DNA of 64,000 nucleotides. Origin: Apis mellifera (Eukaryota; Arthropoda; Insecta; Hymenoptera; Apidae). The notes beneath the pieces are model-generated. The model saw only the letters and a program-made list of their open reading frames with translations. It did no database searches and had not been told where the DNA came from. The position numbers were made by a program, and so were the translations under genes. The stretch spans positions 1,860,001 to 1,924,000 of the forward strand of contig NC_037650.1 in NCBI RefSeq assembly GCF_003254395.2, read 5' to 3'. This document shows positions 49,061-61,915 of this stretch, piece by piece; the first letter of the stretch is position 1, and each line of letters begins with the position of its first letter.

Positions 49061-49735
49061 ATTACATAGTATGTAGTATATATGTAATATATGATGAATA
49101 TTATTTCATTATTTAAGATTTAATTTTGCGAATTTTATTTTAAATTTTGTCATTTATTTTTTTCATCTTTAATATGTTTTTTTATATTGGAAAATAATGA
49201 ATATTATAATTTTTAATCAGAAACAAAAATATTATAATTTTTTTATCTATATTTTTAGCTTTAAATAAGTGACTTTTTTTAATGAAAAATATATACATTT
49301 TATGCTAAAATTTATATGCTAAAATAAAATTAATGTATTTCTTAAATAAAGACGTATATTATTTCGGATAATAAATTTATAATTTAAAAAATTAATATAG
49401 AAAAAAATAATTTCACAAAATAATTAAAAATTGATTGTAAAAAAGCATTATTTGAAATTATTTTAGTTCATTTCTATTATTAATTAATTTAATAATAGAA
49501 ATGTTACAAAATTTCTTTTTAAAAATATCCTTTTATATTATAATAATTATAATTAATTAAATAAAGATATAAATTATAATAATTAATTAACTAAGTCTAC
49601 ATATATCTAAGATATATAATGACTGTATAATGATTAATAACTTGATTGAATTTTGATTTTTTATAAAATATTCTAATTTTTATTACATTTTCTTGTTTAT
49701 CAATGTAATTTATTCTTTATCCATTCAAGATAAAT
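49061..49735. other. A+T-rich intron segment, nothing recognised
   Basis: A+T-rich; no gene or clear repeat. Confidence 0.7.
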
Positions 49736-49739
49736 ATTT

Positions 49740-50170
49740 CGCACAAATATTTTTTTTCTCTGAGAAGAGAGAAAAATGGTAATCGAACTTGGAAAAAGAA
49801 TACAAGAATACAAGAAACGTCTCTTGCCCATATATCTTCGTAATTACCTTAACCATGTTTCTTTAAAATTCTTTTATTCTTTATTTTCAAAGGACGAACA
49901 TTTGGATCTTTTTTTTTTTTAAATTCTCGCACATAGATTTTTACCTGTACATTCAAAGTTATCGATGGGTGTATACCTGTCTACAGTAGTGATGTACCTT
50001 GGGTCTTTTTGTCCCGGAACCCAAGACCCTTCCTTTTGGTCGGACACTGTTTCGATTGGCCTGAAAAAAATTCTTTTTCGCTTGATAGAAATCGTGCATT
50101 TCGGCGAAGGACCAAACTGTATCGCGTTACCTACTCTCTGTCAATTTCTATCTATTCAAAAATGACTCAT
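49740..50170. other. GC-richer island with two hairpins
   Basis: TTTTTCTCT-6-AGAGAAAAA (49753-49761/49768-49776) and CTTGGGT-14-ACCCAAG (49998-50004/50019-50025) can form hairpins. Overlapping short frames have no domain. Confidence 0.4.
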
Positions 50171-50735
50171 TTTATATTTATCTTTAATGATCTTTGAATG
50201 AGAGAAATTTTAATTTTATTTTTATCTTAACACAAAATAAAACATTAACAAATTATGCGAAATAAAAATTTTTAATTGTCAATTTTCAAATTTTAATGTT
50301 TAATCTTTGAATTTTTTAATTCTTTATTTTTAATAGAAAAATAAGTTAATATTTATATAATTTTTATGTACTGTAATGTTATATTCATCATTGAATAAAA
50401 GAAAAGATTTTTTGATGTTACGCAGAGATATTTGTATTTCAACGCAAAATAAAATATTTACAAATTATGTGAAATAAAAATTCATAGTTTTAATTTGTAA
50501 ATTGAAAATTATTTTGAAAATTTTTTAATTTTTTAGTTTTTTCAATTCAGAAAGAGATTAATATTTATATTTTGTATAATTTTAAATATGTACTTCAATA
50601 TTTATATTTTTGTCTGAAAGAATACTGTAAAATTATAGACATTAAGTTAAAAATAATAGGAAAAAATATCAGAATGTTTGACTTGTATATTAGATGTTAC
50701 ATGGAAGTACTTGAATGATAATTACAGAGAAAGAA
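50171..50735. repeat. A+T-rich segment with diverged direct duplication
   Basis: AACACAAAATAAAACATTAACAAATTATG (about 50229-50257) recurs as AACGCAAAATAAAATATTTACAAATTATG (about 50440-50468), each followed by GAAATAAAAATT and related sequence, indicating a duplication of roughly 210 bases period. Confidence 0.6.
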
Positions 50736-50739
50736 ATAG

Positions 50740-50880
50740 GAGGCAATTGTGCGCGAAGACTAGACTGAATGATACATCTTGTTTGGTTTCTAAGCGCGTC
50801 TGTTAGGAATGACCTGCTCGACACAACCTCGAGTCAATCTCTTAAATTTCATCTGTCACTTTCGGCGAGAATCAGAATGT
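50740..50880. other. Small GC-richer island
   Basis: Includes TGCGCGAAGACTAG and CTAAGCGCGTCTG. Non-coding. Confidence 0.35.
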
Positions 50881-51199
50881 ATAATTCATTAGGATTGATA
50901 GGTAATTTCTATTAATCTCTTTTTCATTAAACTAATGGGATTTTAATTATACTTTCTTCTTTGAATGAATGTTATATGAATTAAATTAAAGAATCTCTTG
51001 TAATCCATTAAAGTTTATTAATTCACATAATACAGTAGAAATACCATAGGCTGAATTATAATTCATAAGATATAACTCATTTTTTATGTTTTTTGCATAT
51101 ATTAAAATTTTTTAATATGACTTTCAAATCTTTATATCTTGTAATAATAATTATGCCATAATAAGAAAATAGTATTTAAATTTTTTAAGATTCTTTAAC

Positions 51200-51480
51200 A
51201 TGACTGAAAATATACGCCTTGATGTTTTACATGAAGACTCGTTAAACGGTCATCACTCGTTGACATTGGGCGTTCCTTTGAACGACCTTGACGTCTTTGG
51301 TATCTGAGTGAATCGATTAACTAATTATAAACGATAAAAGTAACGTACTGTGAAGGACGAGGTCAAGGTACCTGTATTGTATGTCTATTGCCTTCGATTA
51401 TTTTCGAAGGTAATAAGACATAACGAACTGCCTTTTCTGCCATTATATATAGTAAAGTAAAAATGTGTGTGACACTTCTA
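51200..51480. other. GC-richer island with AAGGTC-type sites
   Basis: CGACCTTGA (51283-51291) is a reverse FTZ-F1 consensus site; a related GTCAAGGTAC lies at 51362-51371. Also TTCGATTATTTTCGAA (51395-51410). Non-coding. Confidence 0.4.
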
Positions 51481-52085
51481 TATATTATATATTCAATTAG
51501 AAGCATTACTGACGATATAAAATTTTTAATTTTTAATAAATGAATAATTAAATACGATATTTAAAATTATATTATAAAAATAAAAAATATGTATTCAAAT
51601 AAAATTCAAATAGAAAAAAAAATCGAATATATTGAAATAATCTCATTGATGTAATTCATAAATACTATAAAATATCTTCGTGTAGAAATTTATATAATTA
51701 AAATAATACAAGTTCTTAAAAATTTTGTTTTTCATTTTATTTAAAATATAAAATTTAGTTATCTTATGTAATTTATCATAAATAGTTGTTTAACATAAAA
51801 GAAAATAATAAAAATTATTAAAATTTAAATATTTTATTTAATGAATATTTACTTATAATTTATTTATAATTATAATTTTACTTTATAACAAGGAATATAA
51901 TCTATAACATTTTGATAATTTTATATTTTGATTTCATTTCATTGATATTCTCAATATTGAATTATCAAAAATTTAAAAATTAAATTCAACATATGAGAAT
52001 ATTTATTTTTACATTATTTTTACATATGTTTAATATTACGGTACACATGATTTTATACTGTATTAACTAATCGAGAATAACTTAA
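51481..52085. other. A+T-rich intron segment, nothing recognised
   Basis: A+T-rich; no gene. Confidence 0.7.
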
Positions 52086-52089
52086 CAAC

Positions 52090-52250
52090 AATCGAAAGTC
52101 TTATTTCTTTTTCCTTGGAGAAGAAAGCATTTTGTTGCAGACTCTGGGAACATCTGGTAGGCGGAACCTATATCTAAAGGGATGGTTGTTATCGAAGGTG
52201 TTGCAGATTTAATACCTCCTGCGTTCTCTTCGCTTGTCGATTACAAATTA
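52090..52250. other. Small GC-richer island
   Basis: Non-coding block including GGCGGAACCTATATC. No strong motif. Confidence 0.35.
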
Positions 52251-54550
52251 CTTTAATTTATTTTTGAATAAATTTTTTAACACTTTGAACACTTTTTTTT
52301 TAATATTAATTATGAATATTATGATATTTTAATGTTTTAATTATGATATTTTAATGTTAATTATAACATGATGATATTTTTGAGAATATATTATATTTAA
52401 ATAAATTAAATAATTTAAATAATTTAAATAAAATAAAAAATAAATATATGTGAAGCTAATATAAGATTTTTTAATTGCAAATATAAATAATAGCGAATTG
52501 TTAGCTCCAAATTTTTTATGTTTTAATTTTTCATTTTTCAATCTCTTTAAAAGCATTTGATCAATCTTGTGATCTTATTTCATATGGAAATGAAGAGATT
52601 AAAGTATGAAATTTGATACTTGAATTAATACTTATATCATAATATTAGCATAATTTTTGTATTGGCTAAATTCAAAATTAAAGAAAAAAAAATAAATTCT
52701 AGATAAAAATATAACAATTTAAAATATAACAATTTATTATTAAGTTTATTTTTTAATTAATAATTTAAAATCAATTATAAGAATTAAATTGTAAAAATTG
52801 TTTTATTATTTTAAATGTAATATTTATTTGTTCTCAAAATTATTCGTTAAATATAAAAAAATTATTATCATACTTCAAATATTACTATATATCATAAATA
52901 TTTAATAAATATCAAATTTTTTAATTCGAGAAAAAAATTACATTATTAAATTTTATGTAATAAAAAAAATATTTGAATAATTCAAATGCTAAAAACTAAA
53001 GATGGCTAAAAACCTGATTTTTAGATTCGTGAAAGTCGAATCCGAAACATTTCGAGGCCTCGAAATTCAAGACTATCAATATCGGAAATGAATTTCTCCC
53101 CTTTTATTTTATCAAAAATTAAAATAATAATAAATTTCAATTTCTGGAATTTTGCAAAATTTTTTACATTTATAAATAATATATAATCAATTAACAATGA
53201 ATAATTATGATATTTTTTTTCAATCATCAATCATGTTATTGATTTGAATAAAATTAAATTTTTATATTTTATTTTTTTTCCATATTTTTCCATAAACTAT
53301 TGTGTATTATGAATTAAAATATAAATTCTAAAATTTAAATTCAAATTTATTTTTGTTCGTATAAATAAAAATAAAAATATAATAAATAGATTAATATGCA
53401 AATATATACATATTTTTTATATATATATATATTTTATTTATTTTATATAAATGATAAATATATTTTTTATTCGTACGAATAATTGAATATGTATGTATGA
53501 ATATTGAATTAATTATTTGTATGTATAATTGAATATTATATACAAATTTAATTAAATTCTATAAACTTTTTATTAAAATATAATATTAAAAATTGAAAAA
53601 ATAGATAATTTATCTGTAATAGGAATAGAATGAATTCCAAGATGATATTGAATATATATTCATTCATATCTTGTAGAAAAATTTTTTTTTTATTTTCCAA
53701 CTTTTTCAGATAAACAATAGCAATTTATTAGAAAATCATGAGAATTACGCTTTTATACAATATTATAATGTTATATAAATAAATTTATATAATAAAATTA
53801 TTAATATATAATTATTGAAATAATTGCATAATTTGACATATATTTTAAATATATGATATATTTTTAATATATTAATTAAATATTTGAATTTGTTTTAGCT
53901 CTATGAAAATTCTCAATCATAGCACTCTCATTAGTTATAATATTTTATAATGTTATATTAATTATTCTTTACTTTTAAAAATTTCCAATCATCAAAATAT
54001 CTATATTACATTTATTAGTTTTATTGAATCAACCAGCAAATTTAATGTATGGATAACAATAGTATTTTCATTTTATTTTATTTCAATAAATTATCTGGCT
54101 TTGTTTTTTCATTCTTTTTTTCTGATTTTTGAAATTTATCAGATTTTTTGATCCTTGTATCAAAGTTCCATGTATCCATATTCATTTCTTGTATCCTTAA
54201 TTTATTATTGTTGATAAGTTTTTGAATCTATTCTTTTACATATTTTATTTCTAAATTTTTATATAATTTTTCCTTATTAAGGAATAATTATTATTATTTT
54301 TAAAACTTTATTTTGAAATTTATATATAATATTTTTAATTTGTTTAACTTCTTTTAACACAAAGTTGAATATCTACATCCATATTGAAATAATCGCAATT
54401 TTATAGCAACAATTTTATAACAATTTTATTTTGTAGTAAAAAAAGAGATTTATATTCGGTATATAATTTTCTCATTTTAAAAACAGTTTGAATTACCAAG
54501 AATTTCGAAATTTCTAATGTTCTATTTTATTTTTAAAAGCATATTTAAAC
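52251..54550. other. A+T-rich desert
   Basis: A+T-rich, with repeated ATGATATTTTAATGTT (about 52320-52355) and AATTTAAATAATTTAAATAA. No gene; minus frames at 52341-52556 and 53021-53230 are composition artefacts. Confidence 0.7.
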
Positions 54551-54559
54551 TATTTTCTG

Positions 54560-55060
54560 AGCGATGGTGGTACGAAATTTGAAGCGATAAAGCAACGGAT
54601 GAGATAAAAATCGGGATTTATTGGAATATAGGGGCACAGATAACAAAAAAAAATCTCGAGCAATCGTAAACTAGGAAACTTGCGTGCCGGTTGATAGGAT
54701 TAACTGAACCGAGATCTAATTTGATGACGGAATCAGAGTCCGAAACTCGATACTCTCATAGTAGTACGTTTAATGGGGATATTGAATTACCGGTACACCT
54801 TAATTCGATGTGATAGGCGAAAAAACTGAAATAAATGGTCTGAAATTTTGAAAGCCTCCGGTCACGCCAATCTACAGGTACTGGATTTCTAAAATTCATC
54901 TCAAGACACTTTTTCATCGTCCTTGTTTCGTAAAATCGATTGAAATCTACTGGTGAAAATATTCGAAAACATTTATTTTGAATGTGTGTTTTTCGTATTC
55001 TATTTTAACGGAAATAGACTATGTTCATATATTATGATAAGAGAGATATATTTCATGTGC
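54560..55060. other. GC-richer intron island
   Basis: Non-coding block with GAATTACCGGTACACC (near 54785-54800) and CCGGTCACGCC. Candidate regulatory island by composition. Confidence 0.35.
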
Positions 55061-55482
55061 ACATATAAACATTTACTAACGGAGATGTAGTACTTCTAAA
55101 CAAGCTTAATAAATTTAGAATCACGATTAAGAAATGATTTTATCTCGGTTGAGCAACGATCGTTATCTAGATGAAGTTTTATTAACGTTATTAATTTCTG
55201 ACGAAATATTATAAATAGAGTATTATAAATAATAGACAATAAATATTTATGCATTTATGCAAAATTTGAACATAAAAATAGAAAAACCTATAATATCCAA
55301 AAAGACACAAAATATGTAGCACGCATTATTAAATTTGAGAAATAAAGAAAATCTTTATTTAAATCATTTCTTCATCATATTCATAAAAGATTTTTATTTT
55401 GCATAAAAATATGCAATTTTCGAATTATTTTTGGAAATAAGAAGTAAAAGTATAGAATTAAAAGTAAGTATAAATAAATTTG

Positions 55483-55522
<40 letters not shown>

Positions 55523-56995
55523 ATTTAAGATATATCAAATCTTGAATTAATAAATATTATAAATAAATATGTAATATTATATATGTATATATGATTAATT
55601 TATGTAATTTGTGATATTTTTATTTTAAATTTCTTTTGAATTAAATTGTTGTAAATTAAAATATTTTAAAATAATATATATCATATTTATGAATGTATAA
55701 AATTTAATCTAATATAATAATATATAATTATATATGATTAAAATATTATAGATTTTCTTTGAGAAACTATAAATATTTTATTAACTAATATAATTTTTAT
55801 TTATAAACATAAAGAACAAATAAAAATTTTTCAAAATTTTTTTATCGATTAAATATTTGAGGATAAAGTTACACCATTATATATTATTAATTCGTTAAAA
55901 ATTTGTCGGGTACATTTTTGATAGAATAATTAGCATAAGAATTGGTCTCGTTTATCAAGACTGACTTCTTTGCATATACGAAACATTTATTTCCATTCTT
56001 ATTTTTCACGCTCTATCTTCCATTAACACATTACAATCCTTGAGATGTTATCTTGACATCTTTATTAATTTTGCAACCCTTATTCTAGAAATCGAAATAA
56101 TAAAATGATAAAAAAATTTCAAAAAAATAAAATAGTTATGAAAACAAGAAAGAAAATTAATTATTTGATATCATAAGATGTATTATATTATGCAATATAA
56201 GAAAAAGTATAAATATTTTAATAGAATATTTAGAATATTGGAAACAATAAACTGTATCAATTAATGTATTAAAAATTTTCATTTAAAAAAAATGTATATC
56301 ACTTTTATATGATCTTTATGATTACATTTGTTTACAAAAAAATATTATAATATTACGTAATTCTTTGTACTAAATAATTTTTCTAATAATATTTTTTATT
56401 TTCACTCTTTTAAGATATATTTTTATATTTCAATATTATAAAAAAGGAGTATTACAAAAAATTATTACAAAAAAATACTGTTTTAAGTATCAATTTAAAT
56501 ATTTTTATTGTAATAATGAAAAAAATGAATTCTAAAATATGATTAAATTATTTTTAAAAAGAAATAATGAAAAATAAAAATCATGATAATATTAATTTTT
56601 AATTTATTTATTTGTTAAATGAAAACAATTTATTGTAATTTCATAATAATTTTATATTCATATTCATAATTTTAATTTTTTTATTTTACCATATATAGTA
56701 AAAAAGTTAAATTTAAAAAAATTAATTTTTTTAATTTAATAAAAAAAATTAATAAAAAAAAAGTTAAAAAAAGGGGGAAAAATGTATATGTTGAAAAAAA
56801 ATATTTAAAACGAAGTATACATCAAAGAAAACGATGATTTTTATTCCGGAAACGTAGAATTTTTCGTTGTCTGCATTCAAAATTTTATCTATTTTACTAT
56901 ATTGAATGGTTATATTCTATTTCTAACATTTTATCAAATTTTCTACTTTGTTAGCTACTCTATACACAATATAGTTCTTGTAATCCAATATCGCA
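55061..56995. other. A+T-rich segment with TA microsatellite
   Basis: TA run at 55488-55520; slightly richer patch 55900-56060. No gene. Confidence 0.7.
55488..55520. repeat. (TA)n microsatellite
   Basis: Uninterrupted AT run. Confidence 0.95.
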
Positions 56996-56999
56996 GGAA

Positions 57000-57280
57000 A
57001 ACAGTCACATTTCGACGAAAAAATAACAAGAACAGTTGCGATCAAATACAATGACACGCTTGTTTCAATATTGTAGCGTAGCGACATTTACATTCGTAGG
57101 CAAGAATTTTTATCTTGGTTCCACGAAATTGTAGGACGGTCCTTTGTGTAGATCTGTTCTCGCAACCCTTTTTTTTCATGGCTATCTAACTATCTGTAGT
57201 AGAAAGAAATTTTTTTCAACTCGGTCAATCGTTATATAGAACTGTTTTCGAATATTTATCTTTTCTCTCAGGAAGTTCGG
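57000..57280. other. Small GC-richer island
   Basis: Includes GTAGCGTAGCGAC and GGACGGTCC. Non-coding, no domain. Confidence 0.35.
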
Positions 57281-57920
57281 TATCTTCAAATATCTTATTA
57301 CAACATTTAAATATTTTAACGAAAAAATAACAAAATATATAATTGAAACTTCTCAAAATATTTTTGTTAATAATTTTTCTACTATAAATTTTTTCTCGTT
57401 TCCTATATTATTTTTGTACGTTATTTTGATTTTATTATATATTAATAATAATTATATAATAACTTTATATTATGTTGATTCAATTTATATCAATTCAGAT
57501 ATGATTACAGATTATGATTTCTAATGAATTTCATAATTATACATTTTTTTTATCTAGTTTTGTAAATCTGTATGTAATTTTTTTATAAAAAAATTTTGTT
57601 GCAATTTCAATAACTTTCATTGATTCAAAATTTTAGTTATTTTCCTAATTATTATAAGTATTCTATGCCTTTGAAAATAGTCAATTTTTTACACAAAGTA
57701 TCTATTTGTGGCGTAATCTTCATCATCTTCTTTCATCAATTATAAATAAATTAATGAATTTATATTATTAATACCTAAATTTATATTAGGTATATAGCAA
57801 TAATAATTTCTTTTCATTATTCTTTTGTCTTTGTTTTTTCATTTGCATTTGTGCATACAAAAAGTACAATTTTTCTAGTTACGTATACATTTTAATTCGT
57901 TTTAATTCGTTTTAATTATG
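57281..57920. other. A+T-rich intron segment, nothing recognised
   Basis: A+T-rich, with a TTTTAATTCGT unit repeated at about 57889-57911. No gene. Confidence 0.65.
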
Positions 57921-57983
57921 TATATGTTCAATTTTGTGAATGACTGTACACTTACGAAATGTGTAATTAAGAACACATTTCGT
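57921..57983. mobile_element. Possible Tc1-like right terminus next to a hairpin
   Basis: Reading the minus strand from TA at 57947-57948 gives CAGTCATTCACAAAATTGAA, like a Tc1-family terminal repeat. No left end was found. Directly downstream, ACGAAATGTGT (57954-57964) and ACACATTTCGT (57973-57983) form a perfect 11-base inverted repeat. Confidence 0.35.
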
Positions 57984-58019
57984 TTTAATCTTCCTCTATA
58001 TTATAACTGTCGAAAAGAA

Positions 58020-58370
58020 TTCTACGTTTAAGTTGCAGGAAGTGTGTGTAAGAGACTACACTTAGGGGAGCTTCGTTACGACATAGCTTTTGTAGATATA
58101 TAACTATACCACACAATGTTGCGCCAGCCGACTGTTATATTGTAAGCAAAGGGCTTTGGGTAGAAGTGTACCCTACCATCATTTTCTACATTTTCGAGCG
58201 CGGTTGCCACAGGCGAGTAGACGCTACAACCGACAGACTGTGTTGGAAGAAAATATTACCACGCTTTCAAATTTTAATCTCATATGGACCTTTCCGTAGA
58301 ATTCGTTTCCTCCAATTAGTTTCTACTATATTTTACAAAGAGCACTATCTGTCATCACTGTTACGTTGAA
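58020..58370. other. GC-richer intron island
   Basis: CpG-containing block with GGTAGAAGTGTACCCTACC (58158-58176, imperfect inverted repeat). The 67-codon frame 58166-58369 has no domain. Confidence 0.35.
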
Positions 58371-59540
58371 CATTATAAAAATTAAAAAATATATTTCAAA
58401 TATTAATTTAAAGAAAAAATTAGTTTTCGTGCAATTTTAAAATTTGAATGTTTATTTGAATGTTGAAATTTTTTTTTTTATAAGATTTAATATTTTGTAT
58501 TTTTGTGCATTGTAATGTATTTTTCTCTTTAAAAGATTCGTTAATAAATTTTTATCAAAATTTGAATATCAGAAAAAGATAATGTAAACTTTTATTTATT
58601 TATGACATGATTTTTCAATATTATTAATTAAATGAATTTTATGATTTATAATTAAATATTTAAATTATGAACTTGATTTTGTATATCATTATATTTAAAA
58701 TAATTAATTTTTGATTTTTTATATTTTAATGAAATCATAAAAAATCTACGCAAAATTTTACTTAAAATGAAAATAAAAAATTTTAAAAATAAAAGTTTTT
58801 AAAATAATATTTTTTTTTAATTTTGTATTAAATAACTTGGTGTAAGTAAAAGTTACTTTATTTTTATCTCAATATAAATTAAATTATTTTAAAATAATAT
58901 TTTAGTTTAATTTAATAGACATTTCCAAATAAAATAACAATTTTAAATATTAAATATTGTATTTGAATCACATATATTTTTCCATATATTTGAATTATAA
59001 AAAATAAAATTTATTTTACAACTTGTTAATATTTTTTTTTCCAAATTATTTTCATTTTACTAATTTTTTAATAAAAAGTAGCTAATATATATAAAAGATT
59101 ATGAATGATATTTATACTTTTGATACAGTTAACATAATAAGAATTATTTATAAATTTATTTTAGGAAATTAAAAATAAAATATATGTAAATTAAAAATAA
59201 AATAAAAAATTTTCTTTTATAATAAAATAATAATTAAAGAAACGATTCAATTTCTCAATTTATTTTAGACAAATATAAATATAATCAAATAAAATATTAT
59301 TTTAATGATCAAGTATTAATGATTTTTCAATGAAATCATAAAAAATCTACGTGAAATTATTTTTTATTTAAAAAATAATTTTATTCATTAATATTTAAAC
59401 AATCTGTTTAACAATATGTAATACATTTATATGATATATTAAAAATTTTTGAAAATACCTTAAGTTACGCATAAAATGTCATGTAAATTATCATTAGGAA
59501 AAAAAATTCATAGGTATAAAATAATTCATCGTATCGGATC
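58371..59540. repeat. A+T-rich segment with short dispersed repeat
   Basis: GAAATCATAAAAAATCTACG occurs at 58731-58750 and again at 59332-59351, each followed by (C/T)(A/G)AAATTTT- or GAAATTA-like sequence. No gene. Confidence 0.6.
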
Positions 59541-59544
59541 CTTT

Positions 59545-59995
59545 TGTAACGAAATAAGAAAGAGATAACATCACATATGGTGATCTGTGTCTTAACCTGC
59601 GAGACCCACTCCTTTCCCGCCAGAAATTCTGGCGCCAACGTTTTGACGCTACTTTCGGATTTGTCCAGGTCGGTCGGAATCCGCTTGGTTGCTAGGCAGG
59701 AAAATTCGAATGGCACAGCTGTGAGTCGTGAATAACATTTGGCCGAAACTTGTGCGATGTTTTGTGTTGCAGTTGAAGTGGGGAAAAGGACATTCGCCTG
59801 ATAACCTTCGATTTTGTCTCGCATACTCGATTGCTTAAATTTTCTCACGCATTTTCTGCTGTGCTAATTAGCAATGCACGACAGATGCTTGCCAGCTCGC
59901 TTCGACAACGTTGTTTGTTGTTCGTGACGCTATGCTGAATTCTGAACGCATGCAATCCATGCGTCTGTTTATCGTGAATGGCTTCTTGTCTTTAG
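59545..59995. promoter_or_regulatory. GC-richer island with RFX-like and homeodomain-like sites
   Basis: GGTTGCTAGGC (59697-59707) resembles an X-box half-site and TGCTAATTAGCA (59862-59873) is a perfect palindrome with a TAATTA core. A minus-strand frame of 127 codons (59465-59848) ends in A+T-rich hydrophobic sequence; it has no domain, so coding is doubtful. Confidence 0.4.
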
Positions 59996-60053
59996 AAATT
60001 TCATTGATCATCTGTTTATTTCTTAAATTTCATTGATTATCTGTTTATTTCTT
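59996..60053. repeat. Tandem duplication, two 29-bp units
   Basis: AAATTTCATTGAT(C/T)ATCTGTTTATTTCTT is present twice back to back with one difference. Recent slippage-type duplication. Confidence 0.9.
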
Positions 60054-61915
60054 CGTTTAATCTAAGAATTTTTTCAAAAATTTAGTTTAATATTATAAAT
60101 TTTGTTACATATAATATATATTTTCATAAATATCGTTTTTAATTTTATTTGTGCAAATAAATTATGATTATGATAATTAATTTTGCTAATAATTAATTTT
60201 ACTATTAAATTTTTATTTAATTATTTAATATCATTTAATGTTTTGCAATTAAATGAGGTTATATTATTATTTAATATATTTGTTTTTATATTTAAACATA
60301 ACCTAATTATTAATTAATTATCTTATGTTTAATTATATAAGTAATTTTAGATTTAATTGTTTGCAAAAATGCATACATAAATCTTATTGTAATCTTCATG
60401 GAATACTCCTTTCACTTTATGATATTGCAATAAGTTATTCTAATATGAATAAAAAAGTATAATATTTAACATAACTAATGCGATTCATTATTTATTTTCG
60501 TTAAAAAGACTACAAGATATCAGTTTTCTTTTTTTCTAATTTATATTTTTAATAATTAAGTAAATAGGAAATGCCAGTTGTTATCGAAAAATAGATAATA
60601 AGAGACATTTCAGATAATATAGGAGCAACACTAATGGATTTTTTTCACACTTAAGATTTATTTTAATTTTTTGTTCTTATTATATATTATATGTTAGTTT
60701 GATAATAGATAAGTATATTTTTTTTATGCATGATATCATGATATGAAACTGTTTTTCTTGAAATAATATAAAATTTGTTTGTATCACAGTAGGTAAAGTA
60801 GTATGTTTTGTTATCAATCTATATTGTTTTTTAATATATTAAATAAAAATTAGGAATTTATATTTGTAAATAAATAATTTGTAAAATTTCAAAGGCATGT
60901 AATATTGAAATTATTTAATTAGAATTATTGATAAAAGTTAATATCAATCGAATTTTCAGGATTTAAATTTTTTTCAGTTTAATTTATTGTATTTTTTATA
61001 TTGAGAATATTTTTCATTTTTGATAATTTTTATATATTTCTTAGAAATTTGATATAGATTTGATTTTTAGCACATCTAAATATTTTAAAAATAATTTAAT
61101 TTAAAATTAAACTTCAAGAAATAATATGTTCTTTTTATTAGAAAAATTTTTAAAATGAAAAATTACAGATAAATTACAGAAAAATTACAGATAAAAATAT
61201 TTTAATTATATTAGGAAATTTTATTTTTGTGTGGAAAAAAAAATATAGAAATTTCACTAGTACCATCTCATTATTTTACCGACTATAGTGTCGATAAAAA
61301 ACAAATCTACTATTTCCACGAGTAATTTAAATGTTACCATCCGTAACAAATTTTATTTTTTTATAAATCTTACTTACAGAAAAAATTTTGGTAATAAAAT
61401 TTAAAATAAAAATTTTAAATAATTGATATATTCTTTTATATAGTTTAAATTAATAAAGATTATTAATAAAATTAATAAAGATTATTAATTTAATAATATA
61501 TAAAAATTTTATATTATTAAAGAATTCAATAGAAATAAAAAATTATAAACAAAAGATAAATTTATGATAATATTAATTTATGTTAATATCGTATCGATAA
61601 TAATATTTTTAAAGAAATTATGTTTTTTATATTTCATTATTATATATTTTTTATATTTTATCAAATCAGAGAAATAAGATTTAATATTATTATTTCTTAT
61701 AATATGAATAATAAAAAATGAATACGATATTTTTTTCTAATATAATAAACACATTATTTTAATATTGAGTTTTTTCGGAAAAATAAATAAATAATAAAAT
61801 ATTTTTTTATAGAATATTAAATATAATAATATGTATATAAAAAATAATTGATTAAATAAATAAATATGTAATTATAAATTGTTTTAATTATTTTTTTATG
61901 CAATTTTTTTTACAG
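60054..61915. other. A+T-rich end of the giant intron
   Basis: A+T-rich up to the polypyrimidine tract and acceptor TTTTTTTACAG at 61905-61915. No other feature recognised. Confidence 0.75.

Larger units (their letters stand above)
7927..61915 (+). other. FBXO5: Giant phase-0 intron of the FBXO5-like gene (53,989 bp)
   Basis: The donor is AAG|GTAAGT at 7926/7927 and the acceptor TTTTTTTACAG|GCT at 61915/61916, both phase 0. The joined peptide (FHSFVK + ASRTLAPWEHLLPCPKC) keeps the usual Emi1 spacing between linker and zinc-binding region, so no intervening coding exon is required. The sequence inside is mostly A+T-rich DNA with TA microsatellites, interrupted by GC-richer islands listed separately. 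No nested gene was convincingly recognised on either strand. Alternative first exons or non-coding transcripts starting in the islands cannot be excluded. Confidence 0.85.

Noticed and set aside
48300..49116. Cluster of overlapping open frames as genes
   Set aside because: Many frames open on both strands simultaneously in a biased CpG/purine/pyrimidine island; peptides are Lys/Glu/Ser/Cys runs.
59465..59848. 127-codon minus-strand frame as a gene
   Set aside because: No recognisable domain, no supported splice context, and it ends in A+T-rich hydrophobic codons.
61898..61915. ATG at 61898 as start of a separate small zinc protein
   Set aside because: The bases are a polypyrimidine tract and AG acceptor; the frame joins exon 1 perfectly, so they are intronic.
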